The position numbers and the translations under genes are program-made. Shown one piece after another: positions 51,420 through 59,083 of a stretch of 59,083 nt of DNA (its first letter is position 1; every line of letters begins with the position of its first letter). The notes beneath the pieces were generated by a model. That model ran no database searches and was not told where the DNA came from. It was given only the letters and a program-made list of their open reading frames with translations. This DNA is from Planctomicrobium piriforme (GTDB lineage: Bacteria; Planctomycetota; Planctomycetia; Planctomycetales; Planctomycetaceae). The stretch covers positions 1 through 59,083 of the forward strand of contig CAMATH010000044.1 in the NCBI GenBank assembly GCA_945860955.1. The letters are read 5' to 3'.

Positions 51420-52841
51420 GTGTCTGTCTCCGTTGAACGCGCACTCTCCTGGTGCCAGAAGCTGATCGACAAGTCTCCCGGCTTCCCCTCACTCGAAGAG
51501 TGTCTTCCCAAGATTCCCCAGTTGGACTCGCTCGCCGACCTTCCCGCTGGAACCCGCGTTCTCGTTCGCTGTGACACCGACGTCGCCTTCCTTCCCGATG
51601 GCAGTCTCGAAGAAGACGTGCGGCTTCGGTCGTTGGTCGAGACGCTCCGGTTTGGCGTGGCCCATGGTTGGGTGCAAATCGTCTTCGGGCACATCGGACG
51701 CAAGAAAGAGAACTCCCTGAAGCCAGTCGCACCCCTTCTGAAGAAGATTCTCGAAGAGGCAGGGGTCCAGTGTGGCGAACTCAACGTTCTGACCGATTGG
51801 ATGAGCGACGCCACGGGTGAGATTTCCGACGCGACGGCCGCCGCCGTTGCCCAATTGCCCAACGGCGCGATTGTCATTCTCGAAAACACCCGGGCGTTCG
51901 AACTCGAACGGGCGCTGTGGAAGGTGAAGAAAGACGAACTGCCAGCCATCGCCCCGAAAATCGCCGCGTATGCCAACGGCATGTACGGCAAACTGGCGAA
52001 AGTGCATGTGAACGAGGGGTTCGCCTCGTCGAATCGCGATCTGTCGTCGACCGTCGTCCCGTTGCCGATGGATCGCATCGCGCTGGGAAAATACATCGAC
52101 GGTGAAATGCGCACGCATCTGCCCCGAACGCGGCAGTCCGAGTTGGTGATTTTCAGTGGCATGAAGCTGGAGAAACTCGATGACTTGCAGGCGATTCTCA
52201 ATCGCGGGCAGGTGAAAATGGTGATCGCCGCCGGCCTGTTGGCGATGACATTACAAAAAGCCGCCGCTGAGTTGGATGGAGGGACATTCGAGATGGGCTC
52301 GGCGGGCTCCGATCCGACGAACAAGTTCTACATTCCCCCGGAACGAATCGAGCAGGCCAAGACCATGGTGAGCAATGGTCGCAAGGCGGGGGTCGAATTC
52401 GTGTTGCCAGTGGACTTCGTTTTGGCGGACGGAACCCCCAGCGATGTGATTCCGCCGGGTGGGTCGCAGCTCGATGTCGGTGCGAAGTCCATCGCGCTGC
52501 ACGCCGCCAAGGTGGGTGAGTTCATCACGTATCACAATCAGAAGGTGGCGGCTGGCAAAGGGCCGGCGGTCGTGTTCCACAACGGCGTGTTCGGCTATTT
52601 CGAGAAAGACGAATTCGCCACCGGGACAAAGCAGTTCATGCTGCAGCTCAAGCGCATGACCGAGGCGGGACTGTGGGTCTACGTCGGCGGTGGTGAAGGG
52701 GGGGCGGCGCTCCACAAGTACGGCGACGATTCGTGGGTCACCCACTGTTACACCGCAGGCGGCACCATCCTCAAGGCACTGGGAACTGAGCCAATTCCCT
52801 ACGTCAAGGCCCTGTACCTGGCGGCGACGAAAGCAGTCTAA
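51420..52841 (+). CDS. Divergent phosphoglycerate kinase
   Basis: A 473-residue protein from a GTG at 51420 (VSVSVERALSWCQKL); no good ATG is available. PGK landmarks are present but altered. RVLVRCDTDVAF stands for the substrate loop, with Asp where usual enzymes have Asn. GHIGRKKE replaces the SHLGRP block, and VILENTRAFELE, HVNEGFASSNRDLSS, IFSGMKLEKLDDL, VVFHNGVFGYFE and VYVGGGEGGAALHKYG mark the remaining blocks. It is about 75 residues longer than typical PGK (roughly 395-400), mainly by an N-terminal extension and inserts. PGK transfers phosphate between 1,3-bisphosphoglycerate and ADP; several of its substrate and nucleotide residues differ here, so the reaction could be changed. The canonical enzyme may be encoded elsewhere. 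Confidence 0.75.
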   Translation: MSVSVERALSWCQKLIDKSPGFPSLEECLPKIPQLDSLADLPAGTRVLVRCDTDVAFLPDGSLEEDVRLRSLVETLRFGVAHGWVQIVFGHIGRKKENSLKPVAPLLKKILEEAGVQCGELNVLTDWMSDATGEISDATAAAVAQLPNGAIVILENTRAFELERALWKVKKDELPAIAPKIAAYANGMYGKLAKVHVNEGFASSNRDLSSTVVPLPMDRIALGKYIDGEMRTHLPRTRQSELVIFSGMKLEKLDDLQAILNRGQVKMVIAAGLLAMTLQKAAAELDGGTFEMGSAGSDPTNKFYIPPERIEQAKTMVSNGRKAGVEFVLPVDFVLADGTPSDVIPPGGSQLDVGAKSIALHAAKVGEFITYHNQKVAAGKGPAVVFHNGVFGYFEKDEFATGTKQFMLQLKRMTEAGLWVYVGGGEGGAALHKYGDDSWVTHCYTAGGTILKALGTEPIPYVKALYLAATKAV

Positions 52842-52907
52842 CCAGGCGAGCGGGGTGGCGTCAGCCCCCTGTCCGCCCGACGGCCCCCAGCCCCCACACC
52901 GCGCGCG

Positions 52908-54605
52908 ATGTCCTCCCCTTCTGACCCCTACAACATCGCCATTACGTTGCGGGAAACGGCCCAACGTTTCCCGCATCAACGCGGAGTGATTGCTCCGATC
53001 GGTCGGGACAAGGGGGGGCGGGTCACTTATTCCCAACTGACGTTTTCGCAACTCGACTCCGAAAGCGACGCGTTGGCGGCCGGCTTGATCGCAATGGGCG
53101 TCGCGCCCGGCGACAAACTCGTTCTGGCGGTTCGCCCCGGAATCGAATTCATCGCCCTGACCTACGCGCTCTTCAAAGCGGGAGCGGTGATCGTCTTGAT
53201 CGACCCCGGAATGGGCGCCAAGCGTGTGTTTGGGTGTCTCGACCAGGTCGAGCCAGATGGATTCGTGGGATTGCCCCTGGTGCAGTTTCTGCGTGTCCTC
53301 AACGGCAGGCGGTTTGCAAAGGCCCGGTTCAACGTGACCGTCGGGGGTCGACGCTTCTGGGGAGGCAAGACCTATCGCGAATTGTTGGAGTTAGGGAGAA
53401 CACGTCTGCCGTCGGACAGAAAACCCGGCGACTCAGAATCCAGCCGCTGGACCCTCGTGGAACGGCAACGCAGCGACGCGGCGGCCATTATCTTCACATC
53501 CGGCAGTACGGGGCCACCCAAGGGGGTTGTCTACGAGCAGGGAATGTTCGCCGCCCAGGTCGATGCGATTCGCGATTTCTACGGGATTGAACCCGGTGGG
53601 ATGGATGTCCCCGGGTTTCCTCTGTTCGGCCTGTTCAACGCTGCCATGGGTGTCACCACGTTGATTCCCGAGATGGACGCGGCCCGCCCCGCGACAGTCG
53701 ACCCTGCGAAGATCGTCGAAGCGATCGAAAACCAGGGGGCGACGCAGGGGTTCGGATCCCCCGCGATCTGGAAGCGGGTTGGCGGTTACTGTGCCGACCG
53801 GGGGATCACGTTGCCGTCACTTCGTAGGGTCTTTTCGGCCGGGGCTCCCGTGCCGGAAAAAGTCCTCGCGCAAATGACCGCGACGCTGGTCGCCCCCGGA
53901 GCGAAGATGTTCACCCCTTACGGTGCCACAGAAGCATTGCCGGTGGCCTCCATTTCGTCTCAGGAAGTCCTGGAGGAAACGGTTCTCAAGACGCGCCGCG
54001 GCGCGGGAACATGCGTCGGTCGCCGGTTTCCTGGAATGGATCTGAAAATCATCGCGATCACGGACGAACCGATTCCCTCGATTCAAGACGCCCGGGAACT
54101 TCCCCGTGGTCAAATCGGCGAGATCCTCGTGCGGGGCCCGGTGGTGACTCGCGAATACTATCGCCTCCCCCGGGCGACGGCGTCTGCGAAAATCGCGGAT
54201 GGCGACACGTTCTGGCACCGGATGGGAGATGTCGGTTATCTCGACGAATCCGACCGGCTGTGGTTTTGTGGCCGAAAATCACAGCGGCTGGAAACTGACC
54301 ACGGGCCGATTTACACCGACCAGGTAGAACCCGTTTTCAACACCCATCCACGCGTCGCCCGGACGGCGCTGGTCGGAATCGGCACCCGGCCCAACCAGCG
54401 GCCGGTTCTAGTCGTAGAGCTTGAGTCGGGTGCGTGGTCTCGCGACCTGGAGCGGGAACTGCTGAAACTGGGCGCATGCCATGAAACCACGCGGCACGTG
54501 TCGACGCTGCTTTGGCATCCGAAACCGTTGCCAGTCGACGTGCGACACAACACGAAGATCAACCGCGAGGCGCTGGCGATCTGGGCCGCGAAGACGATAC
54601 GCTGA
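52908..54605 (+). CDS. AMP-dependent ligase, OleC-like (fatty-acid/beta-lactone synthetase)
   Basis: A 565-residue ANL superfamily enzyme. The P-loop AAIIFTSGSTGPPKGVVYEQ is followed by MFTPYGATEALPVASIS, HRMGDVGYLDESDRLWFCGR and RNPHP-like LPVDVRHNTKINREALAIWA. The last block has Lys within NTKINRE, and the VDVRHN-K pattern is characteristic of OleC, which activates a beta-hydroxy acid with ATP to form a beta-lactone in long-chain olefin synthesis. No OleA, OleB or OleD gene lies in the window, so the pathway assignment rests on this protein alone. It follows the PGK-like gene by 66 bases. Confidence 0.75.
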   Translation: MSSPSDPYNIAITLRETAQRFPHQRGVIAPIGRDKGGRVTYSQLTFSQLDSESDALAAGLIAMGVAPGDKLVLAVRPGIEFIALTYALFKAGAVIVLIDPGMGAKRVFGCLDQVEPDGFVGLPLVQFLRVLNGRRFAKARFNVTVGGRRFWGGKTYRELLELGRTRLPSDRKPGDSESSRWTLVERQRSDAAAIIFTSGSTGPPKGVVYEQGMFAAQVDAIRDFYGIEPGGMDVPGFPLFGLFNAAMGVTTLIPEMDAARPATVDPAKIVEAIENQGATQGFGSPAIWKRVGGYCADRGITLPSLRRVFSAGAPVPEKVLAQMTATLVAPGAKMFTPYGATEALPVASISSQEVLEETVLKTRRGAGTCVGRRFPGMDLKIIAITDEPIPSIQDARELPRGQIGEILVRGPVVTREYYRLPRATASAKIADGDTFWHRMGDVGYLDESDRLWFCGRKSQRLETDHGPIYTDQVEPVFNTHPRVARTALVGIGTRPNQRPVLVVELESGAWSRDLERELLKLGACHETTRHVSTLLWHPKPLPVDVRHNTKINREALAIWAAKTIR

Positions 54606-54666
54606 TTATACCTCGCACGGCACGAAACGAGACGAATTCGGGGAGCCGCGCCCGTCCGTGTGGCTG

Positions 54667-56040
54667 CTAAAACAACTCCCGGATTTCGCGTACCCCGCTA
54701 TCCACCACCGGCACCGGCCGGCGTTGCGGGCCGGGAAGGATGTGATCCAGGTCGATTCCCAGAGCGCGATAGATGGTCGCGACCACTTCAGCGGTTGTGG
54801 TCGGACGGTCGACGGGATAGCCGCCAATCTCGTCGCTTTGCCCGACAATCCTGCCTCCCTGGATGCCACCCCCCGCGAACCAGACGGTCCAAACCTGCGG
54901 CCAGTGGTCTCGGCCACCCGCCGGATTCACCTTCGGGGTCCGGCCAAATTCTCCCAGCACGGGAATCACGGTGTTCCGCAGCATTCCCCGCTGATCCAGA
55001 TCTTCAATCAGTGCCGAGACTCCCTGGTCAAACATCGGGGCGACGGTCTTCTTCATCCCTTCAATGGACGTGAACGGAACCGATCCATGGATGTCCCAGG
55101 TGATCTCGTTGAACACCGTCAGAAACGTGTTCACTGTGACAAACCGAACACCGCGTTCAATCAGTCGACGCGCCAGCAACAGGCATTGCCCAAACCGATT
55201 GCGGCCATAGCGATCGCGCACCGCGTCGGTTTCCTGCTCCAGCGCGAACGCCTCGCGAGCCTGGGTCGAAGTCATCAGTCGATACGCCTGCTCAAAATTC
55301 GCGTCCATCAGTTTCGCCTGCGGAGACGATTCAAACTCCTTCACCGCGCCGTCAACCAGTTCTCTCAGTTTCCGCCGACGGTCTGTCCGAACGACCGGCA
55401 GATCCGATGGAGGGAGCAGATCGGGAACGCGAAAGTCTTTCGCGGAAGGGTCAGCGTTCAACACAAACGGATCGTGCTGCTTGCCCAGGAAGCCGGCGTC
55501 CTGTCCGTGGGGCAGGTTGCCTCCGGTCGGCCCCATTTTCTCGGGGAGGACCACGTGCGGCGTCAGGTCTCCGCGTCGACCTTTCAGGAATCCCAACACC
55601 GAACCGACGTGCGGGGTCTCCAGGCCCCCCGAAAACAGCCGGCCGGTCTGCATCATCTGGTGCCCCGTGTCATGCACGGCGGCCGCCGTGTGAAACACCG
55701 AACGCACGAACGAAATCTTGTCCCCCAGACTCGCCATGCCGGGAAACATCTCTGAGACGAACACTCCGGGAGCCTTGGTTTCAATCGGCTGAAACGGACC
55801 ACGGATCTCTGCGGGAGCGTTCGGCTTCATGTCCCAGGTGTCGAGCTGGCTGGGGGCACCGAGGTTGAAGATCATGATACCGTTGACGTCTTGCTTCGGG
55901 TCCACCGCGCCGGCGGCCTGAAGTGCCGCGTATTCGGTCAGCCCCAGGCCTGCGGCACCCAGCGTTCCCACCTGGAGAAAATCGCGGCGAGACAACCCAT
56001 CGCACGTCTGCACGGTTCCACGACCTTGCAACTGCCACAT
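54667..56040 (-). CDS. DUF1501 domain protein, Tat-exported
   Basis: A 457-residue protein from ATG 56040. The signal CDGLSRRDFLQVGTLGAAGL has a twin-arginine motif. The body is DUF1501: IMIFNLGAPSQLDTWDMKPN, SLGDKISFVRSVFHTAAAVH, LLLARRLIERGVRFVTVNTF and VIPVLGEFGRTPKVNPAGGR with DHWPQVWTVWFAGGG. Unlike the copy at 41652, no DUF1549 partner gene is beside it. It is convergent with the OleC-like gene, 61 bases apart. It presumably works on extracellular polymers with another partner elsewhere. Confidence 0.88.
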   Translation of the reverse strand: MWQLQGRGTVQTCDGLSRRDFLQVGTLGAAGLGLTEYAALQAAGAVDPKQDVNGIMIFNLGAPSQLDTWDMKPNAPAEIRGPFQPIETKAPGVFVSEMFPGMASLGDKISFVRSVFHTAAAVHDTGHQMMQTGRLFSGGLETPHVGSVLGFLKGRRGDLTPHVVLPEKMGPTGGNLPHGQDAGFLGKQHDPFVLNADPSAKDFRVPDLLPPSDLPVVRTDRRRKLRELVDGAVKEFESSPQAKLMDANFEQAYRLMTSTQAREAFALEQETDAVRDRYGRNRFGQCLLLARRLIERGVRFVTVNTFLTVFNEITWDIHGSVPFTSIEGMKKTVAPMFDQGVSALIEDLDQRGMLRNTVIPVLGEFGRTPKVNPAGGRDHWPQVWTVWFAGGGIQGGRIVGQSDEIGGYPVDRPTTTAEVVATIYRALGIDLDHILPGPQRRPVPVVDSGVREIRELF

Positions 56041-56141
56041 GGCAAACGCTCCAGAGATTCTTCAGGACTGCGGGGAGGGAAACAGTGGTACGATCTTATC
56101 GGTTCGAGACCGGTGCCGGCAATCTGGCGGAGAACGGGTTG

Positions 56142-56453
56142 CTAAATGACTTCTTCGATCTCGGTGTACAGAAACGTCACGCCACCCGTCGCGTAATTGG
56201 GAACATCCGCGACAGCCGCCTGTCCCTCGGGGGACGCGAGCAGCGCCTCAAATTCCTCGCGACTTTCCATGTACAGGTCGGCGACGTAGTAATAGGGCGG
56301 AGATGATCCGTCAGCGCTCCCCGAGACTTTTCCGACCGTCCATTTCTTCAGCCCCTTCATCCGTTTCGCGATCGGAATGTGGGCTTCCTGATAATACGCG
56401 TCGAACGCGGCGGGATCTTTGGGATGTCCATAGAGGACGAGCAGACGAATCAT
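56142..56453 (-). CDS. EthD family small protein
   Basis: A 103-residue protein from ATG 56453 (MIRLLVLYGHPKDPAAFDAY), a ferredoxin-like alpha/beta dimer fold with YYQEAHIPIAKRMKGLKKWT and YYYVADLYMESREEFEALLA. The order and the AHIPIAK motif match EthD-type proteins. Members are stress- or catabolism-associated monooxygenase-like proteins of unclear role. It lies about 100 bases downstream of the amine oxidase gene, on the same strand. Confidence 0.8.
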   Translation of the reverse strand: MIRLLVLYGHPKDPAAFDAYYQEAHIPIAKRMKGLKKWTVGKVSGSADGSSPPYYYVADLYMESREEFEALLASPEGQAAVADVPNYATGGVTFLYTEIEEVI

Positions 56454-56555
56454 GAGGTCATTCCGGGAATCGAATGGGGCGGGCCGGGACAAATTTCCGC
56501 CATGCGGAGTATAACCGGGCCGGGCGATCTTGGGATGTCGGCGAATTCCTCAAAT

Positions 56556-58046
56556 TCACGGTTTGCCGAGTACCCGCTTCGCGGTTCGAATCCCCGACTG
56601 CAACGCCCCTTCCATGTACCCGATGAACGCCGGGCAACAATGTTCGCCGGCGAAATACATTGGGCCGATGTTCTTTTCGAGCAGCGGGCCAATGGAGGTG
56701 ACCTGGCCGGGAGCGGGAAAGGAATAACTTCCCCGCGCGTGCCGGTCGTTCTGCCAGTCGACGAACCGCCCTCCGAGTACGGCGTCGCGGATTCCAGGGT
56801 ACAGCTTATCGAGGGCCGACAGGTATCCTTCAGTACGGTTCGCGTCGCTCAACTCCTGCGCTTGGTCGGCGGTCGCTCCGCCCGCGTAGAGCGTCAAGAC
56901 TTCACCGGTACCGCCGGGCTGCGTGCTGGTGGAATGCCAGGCCATCGCGATCGGACCATCTGTCAACACGCGCGGCGCGAGTTTCAACGGCTCCCAGGCC
57001 GCACGGGAGAGTGCGACCAGGTATTTGCAATTCGTCCCCATCTGGGGAACAAGTGCCGCGGGAAGTGGAGGATCGAATGCGATCCGTCCGTAGCAACTCG
57101 CGGGAACCGCCACAACGACTTCGTCTCCCTCCAGTTCGGTTCCATCCGCCAGTCGGACTGTTGCGATACAATCGTCGTTGGTTTTAATTCCGGCGACCGG
57201 TGTTCCGAACCGAATGCGATGCCGGCCCAGTTCATCGGCCATCCGCTCGGCGAGCTGCTGATTGCCCCCTTTGCAGACCAGTGAATCGGTCTTCGTCCAG
57301 TAATCTTCAAGTCCGCCCCCTTTCACCATCGCCAGGTTTCCGAGAAAGCTCTGCCACGCCGGGTGCATGCCATTGATCGAGGTGAGCTGGATTGTGAGCG
57401 CGAGCCGACAGAGCCGGGATACCTTCAGCGATGCGATCCAGTCGGCTGTGGACCGCGCATCAAGGATCGCCGCATTGGGATCGGTCCAGGGGGCGTAGGC
57501 ATCAATATCCGTGGCAGGATTGCACAGTCCCCTTAACGACTCTTGCATTTCCTGCCACAGTGCTTCCGCCTGGTCCGCCGACAACCGCCGACCTTCGAGG
57601 AGAATCGGGGACTGGTCGAGCGGGTATTCGAGAAGCTCCTTCAGTTCGAGCGCATACCGTTTGGCGAACGCCAGCCAGGTGGGCTGATTGAGTCCAATCA
57701 GCTCACCTCCGGCTTCAACCGTCTTCCCGGGAATCAGGTTAGACAGCGTTCGGACACGCCCTCCCAACCGATGCCGCGCTTCGACTACGGTGACATCACA
57801 GCCCGCAGCCTGAAGTTCCAGCGCCGCGCTGAGTCCCGCGAAACCAGCCCCCAAGACCAGCACCTTGCGCCCTGACGCCGACCGCGATTTTGCCCCCTCG
57901 TTCGCGAGCGCGGCGGCACCGAACGGGGGGCCTGCCAACGCCAAACCCACTCCGCCCGTCAAAGCGGCCCGCAGCCAGTCGCGCCGGCTGCATTCGGGGG
58001 AATCGCCAAAGCGCTGTTCCAGACGTCGAAAGATCGAATTGTGCAT
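56556..58046 (-). CDS. Tat-exported flavin amine oxidase
   Basis: A 496-residue protein from ATG 58046, which has GGAGGA five bases upstream. The N-terminus carries ECSRRDWLRAALTGGVGLAL, a twin-arginine signal. The FAD site begins KVLVLGAGFAGLSAALELQA, followed by DVTVVEARHRLGGRVRTLSN and EAGGELIGLNQ. A C-terminal GPMYFAGEHCCPAFIGYMEG binds FAD. The family oxidises amines with oxygen, giving aldehyde, ammonia and peroxide; the Cys-Cys in the final motif is unusual. The substrate is not evident. It is convergent-free and precedes the EthD gene. Confidence 0.87.
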   Translation of the reverse strand: MHNSIFRRLEQRFGDSPECSRRDWLRAALTGGVGLALAGPPFGAAALANEGAKSRSASGRKVLVLGAGFAGLSAALELQAAGCDVTVVEARHRLGGRVRTLSNLIPGKTVEAGGELIGLNQPTWLAFAKRYALELKELLEYPLDQSPILLEGRRLSADQAEALWQEMQESLRGLCNPATDIDAYAPWTDPNAAILDARSTADWIASLKVSRLCRLALTIQLTSINGMHPAWQSFLGNLAMVKGGGLEDYWTKTDSLVCKGGNQQLAERMADELGRHRIRFGTPVAGIKTNDDCIATVRLADGTELEGDEVVVAVPASCYGRIAFDPPLPAALVPQMGTNCKYLVALSRAAWEPLKLAPRVLTDGPIAMAWHSTSTQPGGTGEVLTLYAGGATADQAQELSDANRTEGYLSALDKLYPGIRDAVLGGRFVDWQNDRHARGSYSFPAPGQVTSIGPLLEKNIGPMYFAGEHCCPAFIGYMEGALQSGIRTAKRVLGKP

Positions 58047-58153
58047 GAAGTTCCTCCGGCCTGACGGTACCTCACTTGAGGTGCCGGAACAAGCGTATTC
58101 GTGCAGTGAGAATGTCCTGCGCGCACCCGTCACTGAGATTACCCCAGGGACGC

Positions 58154-58185
58154 AAAAAAACGGCTGGAGAAATTTCTCCAGCCGT
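58154..58185 (-). terminator. Rho-independent terminator of the thioredoxin-fold-like gene
   Basis: The minus strand reads ACGGCTGGAGAA then TTTCTCCAGCCGT, an 11-12 bp perfect stem, followed by a run of seven T (complement of 58154-58160). It lies about 50 bases past the stop codon at 58237. Confidence 0.85.
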
Positions 58186-58236
58186 CTCTCTTGGTCATCT
58201 CCGACGGGCGTCGCGGTCAGTTCGACGCCCCGGAAA

Positions 58237-58788
58237 CTATTCCAGAATCTTCGAAGTGTCGGCGAGGACGGTCTCGACGGCCTTCGCGTCGAACTTGCCC
58301 TTGCCGTAGGCGTGGTTCGACTTCACTTTGCCTTCGACCCACATCATGACGGTGACTTCGGCGTCCTTGCCGATCTTGTAACCCTCGGGGCCAGCGTCAC
58401 CTTCGATGACGGTGAGCGGGGTGTGCTTGATCTTGCTTTCGGAGGCCAGCTTGGTCAGCTTGGGTTCGACCGAATCGGGGTCGTTCGTCAAAACGACAAC
58501 GAAGGCGGCCATCTTGTGATCCTTGTTTTCGCCAACTTTCTTGTCAATCTTCTTGACCAGATCCTTCACGCTGTCGTTCATTTCACGGGCGAACACCGTG
58601 ACGACCGGCTGCGACCCGTAGCGACAACGGTAGCAGAGGGTTTCTCCCTTCGCGGGTCCCGTGATGTCGCGCACGTTGAACGCGGGGACGCTGGCCCCCT
58701 CTTTCAAACCCGATTCCACCTTGTCAGCGGCGATCAGGGCCGCGGGCAACACCAGGGCAGCAGCCAAAACTCCCAGGAACTTTCGCAT
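58237..58788 (-). CDS. Exported thioredoxin-fold-like protein with CYRC motif
   Basis: A 183-residue protein from ATG 58788, with AAGGAG nine bases upstream. A signal peptide (FLGVLAAALVLPAALIAA) is followed by FNVRDITGPAKGETLCYRCR and YGSQPVVTVFAREMNDSVKD, a redoxin-like start with a CxxC motif (CYRC). The later part, VVVLTNDPDSVEPKLTKLAS and EVTVMMWVEGKVKSNHAYGK, fits alpha/beta thioredoxin-like packing, but no cis-Pro motif is certain. Lys-rich, strong ribosome site, promoter and terminator suggest high expression. Redox function is inference. Confidence 0.75.
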   Translation of the reverse strand: MRKFLGVLAAALVLPAALIAADKVESGLKEGASVPAFNVRDITGPAKGETLCYRCRYGSQPVVTVFAREMNDSVKDLVKKIDKKVGENKDHKMAAFVVVLTNDPDSVEPKLTKLASESKIKHTPLTVIEGDAGPEGYKIGKDAEVTVMMWVEGKVKSNHAYGKGKFDAKAVETVLADTSKILE

Positions 58789-58881
58789 CACCACGCACTC
58801 CTTCAAAGACAGATGAAAACCTGAACTGCGCCGCTGTGATGAACTGGACGGGATCCCAGATCCCGCGACTGCGGCCCCTGT

Positions 58882-58909
58882 AGTGTAGCCAAGCCGATCC
58901 GTTAAACAA
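58882..58909 (-). promoter_or_regulatory. Putative sigma-70 promoter of the thioredoxin-fold-like gene
   Basis: TTGTTT (complement of 58904-58909) and TACACT (complement of 58882-58887) are 16 bases apart, about 95 bases upstream of the ATG. Both are partial matches to the consensus. Confidence 0.45.
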
Positions 58910-59066
58910 GGTACGACCGGCCAATCCCACAGGAAGGGGTGCACGTCAGCTTTTGTGCGACTCAGCAGGGCACAAAAAAGGTCAATAGAGGAAATCAGGA
59001 TTTCCTGGTAATCTGCGGGCCTTGGCAGGGACTGGAGAACCCATCAGTCAGAAAAGGAATTGGACC

Positions 59067-59083
59067 ATGGAAGGTCGAGAACA
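59067..59083 (+). CDS. Start of a gene running off the window
   Basis: An ATG at 59067 has AAAAGGA about seven bases before it and is followed by GAA GGT CGA GAA. Only five codons are inside the window, so nothing can be said of the product. Confidence 0.4.

Noticed and set aside
56575-56600. GGTTCGAATCC, a tRNA T-arm look-alike
   Set aside because: It lies inside the amine oxidase coding sequence and has no cloverleaf around it.
1-59083. CRISPR array or complete insertion sequence
   Set aside because: No regularly spaced repeats and no intact transposase were seen; only scars.

Overview
The window looks like chromosomal DNA from a planctomycete (phylum Planctomycetota, probably order Planctomycetales). 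I infer this from the gene content. There are DUF1549/DUF1553 + DUF1501 gene pairs, a PVC-type haem-binding protein and a membrane Ser/Thr kinase with TPR repeats. There is also an ECF-type sigma factor beside kinase genes, an N-terminal LESRELLSA motif on a secreted protein, PEP-CTERM proteins and sulfatase-modifying-factor-like folds. GC is high and starts such as GTG are common. No replication origin, CRISPR array, prophage or complete insertion sequence was seen.

Layout. 1-8.5 kb is a signalling block: the tail of a WD40 protein, a probable pseudokinase, an ECF sigma factor, a secreted matrixin-like protease and a kinase-TPR protein. 8.7-12.1 kb is a tightly coupled three-gene unit (FAD oxidoreductase, RMD1/DUF155-like membrane protein, membrane acyltransferase). 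12.2-17.7 kb holds an AI-2E-family exporter, a secreted metallo-beta-lactamase-fold protein, a GT4 glycosyltransferase, guaA and tRNA-Leu(GAG). 18.0-18.6 kb is a decay zone with a broken PEP-CTERM gene and a small element bounded by inverted repeats. 18.6-22.1 kb has an FGE-fold lipoprotein and a three-gene ExbB/ExbD-like operon. 22.1-23.2 kb has no intact gene.

23.2-32.1 kb is a mostly minus-strand run of hydrolases (DJ-1/PfpI, SGNH, alpha/beta hydrolases), a Tat-exported TIM-barrel protein, and a 1059-residue sugar dehydrogenase/cytochrome c protein. 32.4-39.0 kb has a metallophosphoesterase, rpsT, an extremely acidic small protein, a HerA/VirB4-like ATPase and a flavocytochrome c lipoprotein. 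An IS66 tnpB scrap at 39.1 kb precedes a DUF1549-DUF1501-PPC operon.

43.9-47.6 kb holds a membrane/zinc-ribbon protein whose C-terminal half is duplicated. The two copies bracket a PEP-CTERM gene that is itself flanked by direct repeats. The remainder carries a DUF6807 protein, an orphan amino-acid ABC ATPase, an Rpn-type nuclease, a divergent phosphoglycerate kinase, an OleC-like ligase, a second DUF1501 protein, an EthD-like protein, a Tat-exported amine oxidase and a well-expressed secreted thioredoxin-fold-like protein with promoter and terminator.

Most genes appear to serve secretion, envelope and polymer degradation typical of this phylum. The best candidates for undescribed systems are the ExbB/ExbD-like trio, the oxidoreductase/RMD1-like/acyltransferase trio, and the duplication around the PEP-CTERM gene. 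All functions are inferred from sequence reading alone, without database searches.
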